This document shows positions 17,693 through 25,738 of a DNA stretch of 64,000 nucleotides, piece by piece. The notes beneath the pieces were generated by a model that was given only the letters and a program-made list of their open reading frames with translations, was not told the origin of the DNA and made no database searches. Numbering within the stretch: the first letter of the stretch is position 1; the number at the start of each line of letters is the position of its first letter. This stretch comes from Salsuginibacillus kocurii DSM 18087 (GTDB taxonomy: Bacteria > Bacillota > Bacilli > Bacillales > Marinococcaceae), in assembly GCF_000377705.1 (NCBI RefSeq), contig NZ_KB898625.1:186001-250000 (forward strand), read 5' to 3'. The position numbers and the translations under genes were made by a program.

Positions 17693-18765
17693 CTTATATC
17701 CCCCCTTAACTGCCGCAGCCACTCACGTTTTATTTCTTGTGCGGCCGGCTTTGTAATATCTTCCGCGCTGCGCGGACGGCCGAGTGGAACCTTCGTCTCA
17801 AGCGGGTTTGAAAGCGGTGCTTCCGGAAATAACAGCACCCGGTTCGCCAACAGCAAGGCCTCATCTAAATCATGCGTAATAAACAATATGGTGAGCCCCG
17901 TTTTCTCCCACATTTCGAGTAGCCACTCCTGCATCGAAACCCTTGTCAACGCATCGAGCTTACTAAACGGCTCATCGAGAAGCAGCGTCTTCTCCCCGGC
18001 CATCGTTGCGCGAAGGAGCGACACCCGCTGCTTCATCCCGCCGGAAAGCGCCTCCGGATACTTATCCGCCACTTCTTCCAGGCCAAATGCCGGCAGTCGG
18101 GCGAGGACGCGCCGGCGCGCGTCCTTTCCTTTCATGCCTTGAATTTCCAGCGGAAGCGCCCCTTGCTCAAGCACCGTCCGCCACGGTAGAAGAAGGTCAT
18201 CCTGCGGCATAAGCCCGATTTTCTCCGGTGTTGTTACCATCCCGGATTCCGGATGGTCTAGTTGAGAGAGCAAGCGGAAAATCGTACTTTTCCCCGACCC
18301 GCTCGGACCAAGCAGTACGACGATTTCACCCGGTTTGACGTGGAGCGACACATCCTCCAAAACACGTGATTCGTGCGCGTTATAGCGGAAAGCCACCTGG
18401 TCGAGCGCTAACACCGGAGCGGGAGATGAGCTGGGTGGCGCCGCGTGATCGGCCGGTTGCGCAGTCACGCCCCCGGGTTGTGGCGTGACTCTGCTTTCTT
18501 GTGGAGTGAACCCGCTTTGTTGTGGCGTCACTCCGCTGGGTTGTGGTGTGACGCTCATTTGTTGTGGCGTCACTCTGCTCGGTTGTGGCGAGACCCTCAT
18601 TTGTTGTGGCATGACGCTGCTTAGGTGTGGCGTCACGGGACTTGTATGCCGAGTCGCGCCCCACGAGTGCGCCGTCGCCGCCTCCACGGGCGGAGCGCAC
18701 CGGCCCGCGATTTTTTCCCGCCACGTGCGCCACGCTGACATCGTTCTGCCAAATTTATTCTTCAT
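17689..18765 (-). CDS. thiZ: ThiZ-like ABC transporter ATPase with a heptapeptide-repeat N-terminal extension
   Basis: The ATP-hydrolysing subunit of the thiamine-precursor importer. Walker A GPSGSGKST is at about 153-161, the signature ALSGGMKQR at about 236-244, Walker B TLLLDEPFSKLD and the switch ITHDLDEA follow. The ABC domain only begins near residue 118. Before it lies an extension containing about nine seven-residue repeats of the form VTPQ(Q/P)(S/M)(R/G). These are the in-frame translation of a 21-bp repeat array (18457-18645). The start is ATG 18765, overlapping the deformylase stop as ATGA, so translation is coupled and the array must be read through. Normal homologues lack this extension. 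A later, unannotated internal start cannot be excluded. Confidence 0.85.
   Translation of the reverse strand: MKNKFGRTMSAWRTWREKIAGRCAPPVEAATAHSWGATRHTSPVTPHLSSVMPQQMRVSPQPSRVTPQQMSVTPQPSGVTPQQSGFTPQESRVTPQPGGVTAQPADHAAPPSSSPAPVLALDQVAFRYNAHESRVLEDVSLHVKPGEIVVLLGPSGSGKSTIFRLLSQLDHPESGMVTTPEKIGLMPQDDLLLPWRTVLEQGALPLEIQGMKGKDARRRVLARLPAFGLEEVADKYPEALSGGMKQRVSLLRATMAGEKTLLLDEPFSKLDALTRVSMQEWLLEMWEKTGLTILFITHDLDEALLLANRVLLFPEAPLSNPLETKVPLGRPRSAEDITKPAAQEIKREWLRQLRGDIR
18457..18645 (+). repeat. 21-bp hypervariable tandem array A (9 units, inside thiZ)
   Basis: Nine consecutive units of exactly 21 bp. Each has a core near TTGTGGCGTGAC followed by nine variable bases. The first unit (18457) has the alternative core TTGCGCAGTCAC, the form that dominates the other arrays. 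Two or more degenerate units continue to about 18687. Read on the minus strand the core GTCACGCCACAA gives Val-Thr-Pro-Gln in ThiZ. Confidence 0.9.
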
Positions 18766-20030
18766 TCCACTTCGCCCCAGTCCAGCAGGAAGCACACTAA
18801 TGTCTCAATGTAGCGGCGCAGCTGATCGACTGATACCCGCTCATTCACTGCATGTGCGTTTTCCAGGTTACCCGGCCCGTAAATCACGGACGGGATGCCT
18901 GCGTCGCTGAACCAGCCGCCGTCGGTGACCGTCTGGGACATTGACTTGACCGCTGACTCCCCGTGCACCGCCGCATGAGCCCGCTCCAACACTTGGACGC
19001 CTGGCCACTCCTCGTCAATGGCAAGCGGCGGAAACACTTCGCCGCGGTCTTCGATCATCGATTCGCCGCCCCACTTAAATTGAAGCGGGTTATCGCGAAG
19101 CCACGGATCCGCCGCGGCCAGCGCGTTCAAATAGTCCTCGATCTCACGGACCACCTCATCGTGGTGCTCATTCGGGTAATAATGCACCGTGATCCACAAG
19201 TGGCATTCGTCGGCGATAAAAGCTGCATGCCTACCGCCTTCGATGACGGCTGGATTGATCGTCGTTGTTCCGTGTGGAAAGCCGGGGTAACTCTTCATCA
19301 CGCTCCAATGCTGTTCGAGTTCTTGCAGACTCTGGACCACCTTTGCCATTTTTTCCACAGCACTCGCACCATGCACTCCGCCGCCTGCATGAATCATCTG
19401 CCGGCGCTGCGCGTCATGGAACGTTTCCTTACTTTTCACCGTCACCCAGCCGGTCACCACGCCGCCCTGCCCTTGAATCTGCAAATCGCTCGAATCAGTC
19501 ACCAGCGCAAAGTCGGCCTCATAGCCGCGTTCGCAGCACGACTTCGTCCCCGCTTCACCCACTTCCTCGCCAGTCACCGACTGCACGTAGACATCGCCGG
19601 GCAGCTCGATGCCGTGCTCCTGCAGCAGCTTCATCGCAAACAGCATGCCGGCCACGCCGCCTTTCATATCCGAAGCGCCGCGCCCGTACACGTAGCCGTC
19701 TTCTGTCACCGGATCAAACGGCGGCCGGACCCACGGCTCATCTTCTTCCACCTGCGCCACGTCCACATGGCCATTCAAAATCAGCCGCCGCGCCGATTCC
19801 GACCGCGTACCCCGCTTCGTGCCAACCACCACCTTGTCGCCGGGATAAAGCTCCCACTCGTCGATCGAACAGCCGGCCGCCCGAAGTTGACCTGCCACAT
19901 AATTCTGAATTTCCTCCGTATTCCTCGCCGGCGGACTCGGCGTTTCAAAACGGATCAACTCCTCCACCAGCTCCAGCCACTCCGTTTCCCGCTCACGCAC
20001 CTCCGCAAGCAGCCGCTCTTTAATCGACAT
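18762..20030 (-). CDS. M20-family deacylase, probable formylaminopyrimidine deformylase (YlmB-like)
   Basis: A 422-residue ArgE/DapE/ACY1-type metallohydrolase. Zinc-site motifs are LNGHVDV (His88, Asp90), GRGASDMKGG (Asp121) and TGEEVGEAG (Glu155/156). It sits first in an operon with a ThiXYZ importer and directly behind a TPP riboswitch. In that setting Bacillus M20 enzymes (YlmB) remove the formyl group from the imported pyrimidine degradation product of thiamine, giving the substrate of TenA, which is encoded at 24.4 kb under its own TPP riboswitch. ATG 20030 lies nine bases after AAAGGAG; ATG 20036 is too close to it. Biochemical specificity is inferred from context. Confidence 0.82.
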   Translation of the reverse strand: MSIKERLLAEVRERETEWLELVEELIRFETPSPPARNTEEIQNYVAGQLRAAGCSIDEWELYPGDKVVVGTKRGTRSESARRLILNGHVDVAQVEEDEPWVRPPFDPVTEDGYVYGRGASDMKGGVAGMLFAMKLLQEHGIELPGDVYVQSVTGEEVGEAGTKSCCERGYEADFALVTDSSDLQIQGQGGVVTGWVTVKSKETFHDAQRRQMIHAGGGVHGASAVEKMAKVVQSLQELEQHWSVMKSYPGFPHGTTTINPAVIEGGRHAAFIADECHLWITVHYYPNEHHDEVVREIEDYLNALAAADPWLRDNPLQFKWGGESMIEDRGEVFPPLAIDEEWPGVQVLERAHAAVHGESAVKSMSQTVTDGGWFSDAGIPSVIYGPGNLENAHAVNERVSVDQLRRYIETLVCFLLDWGEVE

Positions 20031-20061
20031 CCGCATCCTCTCCTTTCACAGCCAACCACGC

Positions 20062-20091
20062 AAAAAACCCGCCTCGGAGTCCGAAGCGGGT
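20062..20091 (-). terminator. riboswitch-controlled terminator
   Basis: On the minus strand ACCCGCTTCGG pairs with CCGAGGCGGGT and is followed by six T. Placed between the TPP aptamer and the operon's first start codon, it should form when thiamine pyrophosphate is bound. Confidence 0.85.
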
Positions 20092-20134
20092 GCATCTATC
20101 AACGCCAGTTATGTACTGATTAGCGCGAACTGCC

Positions 20135-20220
20135 CCCACTTCCCTCCGCTAGTATGAACTAGATCAGGTTCAAAGGGTCGAGACCGCGTCTCTCTCAGCC
20201 AAACAGGCTCCCCCAGTGGT
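20135..20220 (-). promoter_or_regulatory. TPP riboswitch (THI box) of the thiamine salvage operon
   Basis: The minus strand carries the conserved aptamer elements in order: GGGGGAGCC, GGCTGAGA, GACCCTTTGAACCTGATC, the ACTAGCG bulge region and AGGGAAGTGG closing the P1 stem. It precedes the M20-thiZ-thiX-thiY operon and its attenuator. Confidence 0.95.
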
Positions 20221-20442
20221 CGGTGCGTATGTAATTGGTATAATTTCATTCAAGCATACCCTCTCAAATGCGTCAACACCTTTTTTGGGAAAGAAAAGCG
20301 GAGGCGGCTTTGAGAGTGGACTGCTTAGCGGATGAATCGAGAGGGACCGCCTTCCACTCACACACCCCAATGTTACGTAAATGTAAGCTAATGTTATGTG
20401 TTCTTCCTATACGCCGTCCGCTCTCTACCTCCAACAGCCCTC

Positions 20443-20958
20443 TTACACCCATCCGCGCTTTTGCCCGTATTCTATCAGCGCTTCATACGGATCGCCTTCT
20501 AAGCCTAATACGTACTGGAAAGCGGGTTCGGTTTTATAGCCCTGCCGCTTTAAGGCCAGGACCGGTTCGCGCAGGCCAGGGTTTTCTTCTAGCAGTTTTC
20601 TTTCTATTACCATATGTACATATGCATGCTGTGCTTCTATCGGGACGGGTTGAGCAAAAATCTCTATGTCAAATCCCTGGTACGTAAACGCTCCCTTTAG
20701 TACAGGCTGACCTTTTTTAAACGATCGTTTAAGACGGAAGCCAGGATTCGCTGCAAAGCAGGTCCGCAGCTGTTTTTCTACTGCAGGGAAATCCTCTTCT
20801 TCCACCTGCATTATGATATCTATATCAGAGTCATCGGTAGCCAACCCAATTGGAATAGTCCCACAAAAAGTAGGGCTGTAAGGTCTAAGTACTTCCTCTA
20901 GGTTCAGCTCTGTCAGCACCTGCTCTGCGTTTTGCCGTCTGTCATCATCCGCCTTCAT
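20443..20958 (-). CDS. DUF4269 nucleotidyltransferase-fold protein
   Basis: A 171-residue protein with the minimal nucleotidyltransferase signature GTIPIGLATDDSDIDII (about 33-49), whose paired aspartates normally bind metal. Length and C-terminal ending match the uncharacterised DUF4269 family common in Bacillaceae. Such proteins are related to aminoglycoside-type or MNT antitoxin-type nucleotidyltransferases, but no partner HEPN toxin gene is seen next to it. The ATG at 20958 follows GGGGGAAGG. Function unknown. Confidence 0.7.
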   Translation of the reverse strand: MKADDDRRQNAEQVLTELNLEEVLRPYSPTFCGTIPIGLATDDSDIDIIMQVEEEDFPAVEKQLRTCFAANPGFRLKRSFKKGQPVLKGAFTYQGFDIEIFAQPVPIEAQHAYVHMVIERKLLEENPGLREPVLALKRQGYKTEPAFQYVLGLEGDPYEALIEYGQKRGWV

Positions 20959-21167
20959 TGCAGCCTTCCCCCTTTATTTCGTTCTATTCAGCAGCACGCT
21001 CACTTGCTTCTTTAATTTTCTGCAGTGCAGTCTGAATCTTACCCAAACTGAGCAAATCAGAACCAGCATAGTATACCGAACAATGTCACCTACCCCCCAG
21101 AATAGTTACAATAATGGTGGCTCCCATGAGTTAAAAATACTAACGCCCTACTCCCTATCTCGTGGCT

Positions 21168-21377
21168 CTATTTCTTCCGCTCTTCTTCGGAAGGTTCATT
21201 TCTCTCTTCATCTTGCTCCTCATGTTCCTTTGGCGCTTCTGCCTTTTGCGCCTCTCCCTCAAGCTCGCGCCGCTTAACGTTGTAATACTTAAATGTAGAA
21301 ATGGTCCCCATAATAACGGCTGTCACAATTACTAATATGATGACAATCAAGATTATATCAATCCATAAGCTGCTCAT
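21168..21377 (-). CDS. small single-span membrane protein with charged tail
   Basis: A 69-residue protein with one hydrophobic helix (about 5-30) and a highly charged, Glu/Lys-rich C-terminal half (about 36-69). The ribosome site AAAGGAG stands about seven bases before ATG 21377, which supports a real gene. I do not recognise the family. The acidic tail would face the cytoplasm or cell wall depending on topology. Confidence 0.55.
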   Translation of the reverse strand: MSSLWIDIILIVIILVIVTAVIMGTISTFKYYNVKRRELEGEAQKAEAPKEHEEQDEERNEPSEEERKK

Positions 21378-21415
21378 TTACGGTCTCCTTTCTCCAAATG
21401 GTTCTACGAGCGCAA

Positions 21416-21455
21416 CAAAAAAGAGCGCGTGGCCCATGTCTCGTCGAAACGCTCT
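21416..21455 (-). terminator. Rho-independent terminator
   Basis: On the minus strand AGAGCG (21455-21450) and CGCTCT (21427-21422) form a stem followed by six T. It separates the 21.8-22.3 kb gene from the small membrane protein gene. Confidence 0.65.
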
Positions 21456-21559
21456 GTCTCTTCTAGTTTATCATAGGTGAATCTTGGTTCTGTTCCTCTA
21501 ACTTTTATCCATCTACCAAATTTGTTAAAGAAATAGGTTTAGATTTTTATACAGCGGGT

Positions 21560-21756
21560 ACTGATTAGCAAGCAGCTCTTTGGTCACCACAATGGGTTAC
21601 AGGTTAACCCAACTAGCTGCCGAAAAGAGGGTTTTCATCCTCAAAGAAACATGAGAGGAAGAAAGCTCTCTTTGCTTTGCCTTTATTAGCAGATTCTCCT
21701 TTTTCCTGAATTGAGAAAGTGGATGCCCACTCACTAAATTGGTGAGGGGCTTTTTT
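21560..21756 (+). ncRNA. candidate plus-strand small RNA
   Basis: GCAGCT (21572-21577) and AGCTGC (21615-21620) enclose an inner hairpin GGGTTA/TAACCC (21594-21610). A GAGG/CCTC hairpin follows. The region ends in a terminator, GCCCACTCAC paired with GTGAGGGGC and six T (21725-21756). The T run is on the plus strand, where no protein gene precedes it. I see no clear promoter, so the 5' end is a guess. Confidence 0.35.
21725..21756 (+). terminator. plus-strand Rho-independent terminator without an upstream gene
   Basis: GCCC-A-CTCAC pairs with GTGAG-GGGC and is followed by TTTTTT. It is oriented opposite to the neighbouring minus-strand genes. Confidence 0.65.
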
Positions 21757-21778
21757 GTTCTGGGGAGTATTAGTGAAG

Positions 21779-22336
21779 CTATCTATTAGTATCCTGTTGG
21801 AAGAAAAACGGGGGAATGTCAACCGTATAATGCTGATATAAAAAATCTTGTGCTTGTGTAATTTTTGCTTTTTGCTGCTGCACCTCATCCAAGGTATACA
21901 GTGACTGTTCCGCAGTCTGCAAGGTTTGCAGCACATGTTGAAGCGCGTGATGCGCATGCTGAAGGGCTTGCTTTTTTTCTGTTTCATACTGCTTCATAAG
22001 AAAAGTAAGTTCTTGGGACAGCTCTTTTAGCTGGTAGGAATTCGGGTTGAAATTTTGCTGCAAAAGATGTGCTTCCACCTCGCCCATTGCCGTTTGAATC
22101 TCATCTACATTGGCGCGAAACGGCGTTAATTCTTCACCTATTTCTTGATTAATCTGGCGGTTGATCCTTTTATCGTCATGCACTGGAACTGGCTCTGCTT
22201 GTTTTTCCACCCAGGGACTCGGATAATCACTGAGCCTTACACTCGGGAAATACCATTCATCCGGCTTTTCCATTCTGGAGGTCATCCATAACAGCATTCC
22301 GAGCCACAACACGGTAAACAGTATAAATATTTCCAT
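21779..22336 (-). CDS. membrane-anchored coiled-coil protein of unknown function
   Basis: A 185-residue protein with one N-terminal transmembrane helix (about 2-19). A proline-containing linker and a long Gln/Leu/Glu-rich region (about 75-170) with heptad character predict coiled coil. A ribosome site AAGGAGGG lies about ten bases upstream of ATG 22336. I recognise no family. It is probably an envelope-associated structural protein, but that is inference. Confidence 0.6.
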   Translation of the reverse strand: MEIFILFTVLWLGMLLWMTSRMEKPDEWYFPSVRLSDYPSPWVEKQAEPVPVHDDKRINRQINQEIGEELTPFRANVDEIQTAMGEVEAHLLQQNFNPNSYQLKELSQELTFLMKQYETEKKQALQHAHHALQHVLQTLQTAEQSLYTLDEVQQQKAKITQAQDFLYQHYTVDIPPFFFQQDTNR

Positions 22337-22605
22337 TCCATTCGTTCCCTCCTTCTTTTTATCGCAATCTCCACTAAAAAAGCATCTCGGCTACGCGGCG
22401 TTTAGTGATTTAACTTGAATAATGTATGGATAAACCTTTTTAATGTTTATTTAAGCTTTTACCAGTCGCGTTTATTATTTGAGCAAGCATGCGTTTCCAT
22501 ACGTGTTCTCCACTACTAAAAAAGCCTTGCGCCACAAATACGTAACATTCCACATGATTTACATACCATTCCAAATACGTAACAGCTTTATGGCCAGTAC
22601 ACATA
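22337..22605. other. intergenic gap with no gene seen
   Basis: AT-rich region. A CACTAAA/TTTAGTG inverted repeat (about 22374-22408) is the only structure seen; it has no T run and is not called a terminator. Confidence 0.4.
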
Positions 22606-22636
22606 AGCAAAAGCCGGCCCTCGGTTGGACCGGCTT
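22606..22636 (-). terminator. Rho-independent terminator of the P450 gene
   Basis: On the minus strand AAGCCGG (22636-22630) pairs with CCGGCTT (22617-22611), followed by a short T-rich tail. Confidence 0.7.
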
Positions 22637-22650
22637 CGTTTACACACGCT

Positions 22651-23961
22651 TTACGATTTTATTACCGTCTGGCTCGCTTCTTCCTGAGCAATGTTATCGG
22701 CTGATTCCCGTTTCTTCTTCACATCGCTGATCACGACGCCACTTTTCGGCATCGTAGGCATGCGCGTTAAGTCGTAGCTTAAGTCCTGGTCGGGGACCGA
22801 GAACGAAACGTTTTCAGTTAAATACTTAAAGTACGAGCGCATAACCATCACCGTCGTCCACTCGCCGGCACAGCGGTGTCCTGTATGGTGGTCGCCGCCG
22901 CCCTGCGGAACAAATGCGAACGGGCTTCCCTTCCAGTTTTTAAACCGTTCTGGGCGAAACTCGCCTGGGTTTTCCCAAGCATCAGGATGGCGGTTTGTGC
23001 CGAACAAGTCTAATACGACCAGCATGTTCTTTTTGAATTTATAATTCTGCCAGGTGAAGTTCTTTTTCACTTTGGCCGCCATCGCCGGGGCAAACGGATA
23101 ATAGCGGCGCACTTCCTGCGTAAACATCTGGCTGTAATTGTTCTCATCCCTTTTCAGCTTGTCATTGGTCTCAGGATGTTCATGAAGCGCAACCACGCCA
23201 AATACAATGAAGTATGCTGTTGCCATTAATGGACGGAAGGCATTGCTTAATTCGACCGCTGCTACATCAGGGTCAAGCAATTTGCCATTTGGCTCACGGT
23301 GGTGCGCCACTATATAAGCTGGTGTATAGGCCGGGGCATTCACCTTGCCTTTGCGGATGTTTTTAATCAAGTCTTTCAGCCATTTTTCGTGGCTGTCCCG
23401 TGCTTTAGAGCCACGATGGAGACGTTTAGCAGAACCGAAAGAATCCACCATTTCAGTAAGCTCCTGCGTACGTCGGTTGATTTCGTCCTCTTCAAACGGG
23501 ACCCCGGCCCAGCGCATGCCCGTACGCGCCATCAGTTCCAGCATTTCATCCAACAGCACGACCCTGTTTTTGCCTTCCCATTCGCTCACTTTCTTGTCCA
23601 GCTCTTCAACGGCTATTTCTTTCATGTCCTCAATGCGCTCAGGTGTCATCATGGAAAGAAACATGCGCTTTCGTTGTTTATGTTCTTCGCCGTCCAAACC
23701 GTGTACCGCTCCGTGGCCGAGCAATGCACTTTTCAGCGGCAAGGGCGCAGCACCTTTTCGTTTAAAACGTTCATTGTCATAAAACACTTCTGCCGCTTCT
23801 TCTCCTCCCATGCAGACCGTTTTTTGGCCCATGATCCGCGTTTCAAAAATATCGGACTGCAGTTCTTCCCGGCGCCTGGGAATAAAATGAAATCCTTCTT
23901 TCATTAAAGCCATAGTGTTATCAATACCATCGGCTTGCGGGACCGGTTGTTGTACTCTCAC
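22651..23961 (-). CDS. CYP152-family fatty-acid peroxygenase/decarboxylase P450
   Basis: A 436-residue cytochrome P450 of the H2O2-driven CYP152 family (P450-BSbeta, SPalpha, OleT). The heme ligand is Cys364 in PQGGGDHHTGHRCAGE. The substrate carboxylate-binding pair Arg243-Pro244 lies in SNAFRPLM. Residue His87 (GAVHGLDG) aligns without gaps to Gln85 of B. subtilis P450-BSbeta and to His85 of the alkene-forming OleT. Such enzymes hydroxylate fatty acids at the alpha or beta carbon or decarboxylate them to 1-alkenes using peroxide. I start at GTG 23961, nine bases after AAAGGAG; the TTG three codons earlier abuts that site. It is transcribed alone, with no redox partner nearby, as expected for a peroxygenase. 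Confidence 0.9.
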   Translation of the reverse strand: MRVQQPVPQADGIDNTMALMKEGFHFIPRRREELQSDIFETRIMGQKTVCMGGEEAAEVFYDNERFKRKGAAPLPLKSALLGHGAVHGLDGEEHKQRKRMFLSMMTPERIEDMKEIAVEELDKKVSEWEGKNRVVLLDEMLELMARTGMRWAGVPFEEDEINRRTQELTEMVDSFGSAKRLHRGSKARDSHEKWLKDLIKNIRKGKVNAPAYTPAYIVAHHREPNGKLLDPDVAAVELSNAFRPLMATAYFIVFGVVALHEHPETNDKLKRDENNYSQMFTQEVRRYYPFAPAMAAKVKKNFTWQNYKFKKNMLVVLDLFGTNRHPDAWENPGEFRPERFKNWKGSPFAFVPQGGGDHHTGHRCAGEWTTVMVMRSYFKYLTENVSFSVPDQDLSYDLTRMPTMPKSGVVISDVKKKRESADNIAQEEASQTVIKS

Positions 23962-24237
23962 CAGCTTCAACTCCTTTATCTAAATTATGGTTCACTGCCA
24001 TTTTTCGCTAGACAGTGGCCATATAAGTAGAAATTTCTACAGATAGACTTCCCCGTTTTGTAGAAGAAAAAACAAATTTATCAGTATTTCTCTAGATCTG
24101 CCGTTCATTAAGGTGAGCTACATCTCCTAATAACGCGGGTACTGAGCCCTTACAATATTCAGCCAACTCTTAATTTTCAGGATATCGCTTGCCTTCCATC
24201 TCCTCATTTGCTACAGTGAAAAGGAACTAGATCATTA

Positions 24238-24324
24238 TTCACTAGGGGTGCCGCGCGGCTGAGAGAAGAACTTGTTCTTCGACCCTTTGAACCTGCCACT
24301 AGTTAACACTAGCGAAGGGAAGTG
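24238..24324 (+). promoter_or_regulatory. TPP riboswitch (THI box) upstream of tenA
   Basis: The conserved elements GGGGTGCC, GGCTGAGA, GACCCTTTGAACCTG, ACTAGCG and AAGGGAAGTG occur in order. The outer CACT/AGTG P1 pairing closes the aptamer. Confidence 0.95.
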
Positions 24325-24356
24325 ACGACCGACTACTTAGGGACTATACCTATCCG

Positions 24357-24386
24357 GCGCTTCCCATTTATGGAAGTGCTTTTTTT
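24357..24386 (+). terminator. riboswitch-controlled terminator before tenA
   Basis: GCGCTTCC (24357-24364) pairs with GGAAGTGC (24372-24379), followed by seven T, 40 bp before the tenA start. Confidence 0.9.
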
Positions 24387-24425
24387 AGGGTCCGCGCACC
24401 CCTCCATTAAAAGGAGGAGCAACGT

Positions 24426-25100
24426 ATGAAACCATCCGAACGCCTATACCAAAAAGCCGAAGCCATCTGGACAAAATCGTTCGAGCACCCATTCGTGCAG
24501 GAGATCGGCCAGGGTACCCTCGACCAAAGCAAATTCCGCTACTTCATGGTCCAGGACTACCTGTATTTAATTGAATACGCCAAATTATTTGCCTTTGGTG
24601 TGACAAAAGCACAAGATGAGGCGACTATGAGCCAGTTTGCCAACCTGCTCGACGGTACGCTCAATACCGAGATGGATCTCCACCGTGAGTACGCCGCTCA
24701 GTTTGGCATTACTCCTGAAGAGTTGGCCGCAGCCAAGCCCGCTCCTACTACGGTGGCGTACACGCACTATATGCTTCACGCCGCGCATAACGGCAGCCTC
24801 GCTGAGCTCATGGCCAGTCTCGTTCCGTGCTCATGGGGCTATCATGAGATCGGCAAGCGACTCGCAGCCCAATACCCAGATTCGGTGAACCATCCATTTT
24901 ACGGCGAATGGGTAAAAATGTATGCCGGCGAAGAATTTGAAGAGCTAGCCAATTGGACGATTGAATTGCTGGACCGTTCGATGGAAGGGAAACCAGAAGC
25001 TGACATGCAGCGCTATGAAGAAATCTTTTTGACCACCAGCCACTATGAATATCTGTTCTGGGAAGCGGCTTATCAGCAGGAAGACTGGCCGAAATTGTAA
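24426..25100 (+). CDS. tenA: aminopyrimidine aminohydrolase / thiaminase II (TenA)
   Basis: A 224-residue TenA. It hydrolyses 4-amino-5-aminomethyl-2-methylpyrimidine to the hydroxymethyl pyrimidine (HMP) used for thiamine synthesis. The catalytic Cys135 (LVPCSWGY), Asp44 (FMVQDYLYL) and the C-terminal glutamate in YEYLFWEAAY are all present at standard positions. It follows a TPP riboswitch and attenuator and a strong AGGAGG ribosome site. Together with the M20 deformylase and ThiXYZ at 15.8-20 kb it completes the salvage route for thiamine breakdown products, although the two units are 4 kb apart. Confidence 0.95.
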   Translation: MKPSERLYQKAEAIWTKSFEHPFVQEIGQGTLDQSKFRYFMVQDYLYLIEYAKLFAFGVTKAQDEATMSQFANLLDGTLNTEMDLHREYAAQFGITPEELAAAKPAPTTVAYTHYMLHAAHNGSLAELMASLVPCSWGYHEIGKRLAAQYPDSVNHPFYGEWVKMYAGEEFEELANWTIELLDRSMEGKPEADMQRYEEIFLTTSHYEYLFWEAAYQQEDWPKL

Positions 25101-25110
25101 TGGGCGATCG

Positions 25111-25150
25111 TGCGGCGATGTGGCGGCGTGGCCGCACGCCGCAGTTTTTT
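25111..25150 (+). terminator. Rho-independent terminator of tenA
   Basis: TGCGGCG pairs with CGCCGCA, with a second possible inner stem GGCGTG/CACGCC, followed by six T. Confidence 0.8.
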
Positions 25151-25738
25151 GTTTCGGCCATGAAGACCGTTATTTTGCCCAATTGATGGATTTTCAAAAT
25201 GTTAATGGACATGTTTTCCCTCTTTATAGGGCATATAACAGCAGAGATGGCCGTTTGTGTGTGGCCATTCTATTCTGTTTCCCCTTCCTCCCCCCTTCGA
25301 GGTCGGAATCGTTTATTAAATTTTCCCGTCATCAGATCTGACAACACTCCTGTCTTGACCTTCCTTCGAAAAAAAGAAGCTTTCATCCGATAGCTACTGC
25401 ATCCTTACCATGCTCAAACCCTACTCTGATGGGCTCTTCATCCTCACCTTTTCACCTGCATCTTCATCTTCTTCTCTTCATCCCACCATTGGTTTTGATA
25501 GAAAGCCTAACAATTTTTTCGTTTCTTTAGATAATTCCAACAATTACAAACTTCCAATTAGTGATTTTAAATAATGACCTTCATATGTTGATCCGCTAAT
25601 ATAGCAGCTACCACCACGTGAGGAGTCATGCTGTTTTCGTCTTCTTCTGTACCTTTATTTGTTCAGAGCTTGAAAAAAGATTTCCACTTCCTAAAACTGC
25701 TGTTTATACGCTTACTCACTTATGAAAGGGTTGAACTC
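25151..25738. other. 590-bp intergenic gap with no gene seen
   Basis: AT-rich sequence between tenA and pucL without a supported gene or a recognisable operator. The pucL promoter presumably lies in its second half. Confidence 0.4.

Noticed and set aside
18485-18910. Plus-strand frame with CGVTLL-type heptads
   Set aside because: Translation of the 21-bp array on the other strand from thiZ; the minus frame belongs to a clear ABC ATPase operon, the plus one to nothing.
18963-20123. 386-codon plus-strand frame
   Set aside because: It lies opposite the M20 deformylase in GC-rich DNA, is full of His/Arg, and has no ribosome site or family; a shadow of the real gene.
20984-21080. Minus-strand tail LLSLGKIQTALQKIKEASER-like peptide
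   Set aside because: About 32 codons with an upstream stop and no start; possibly a gene remnant but too short to call.
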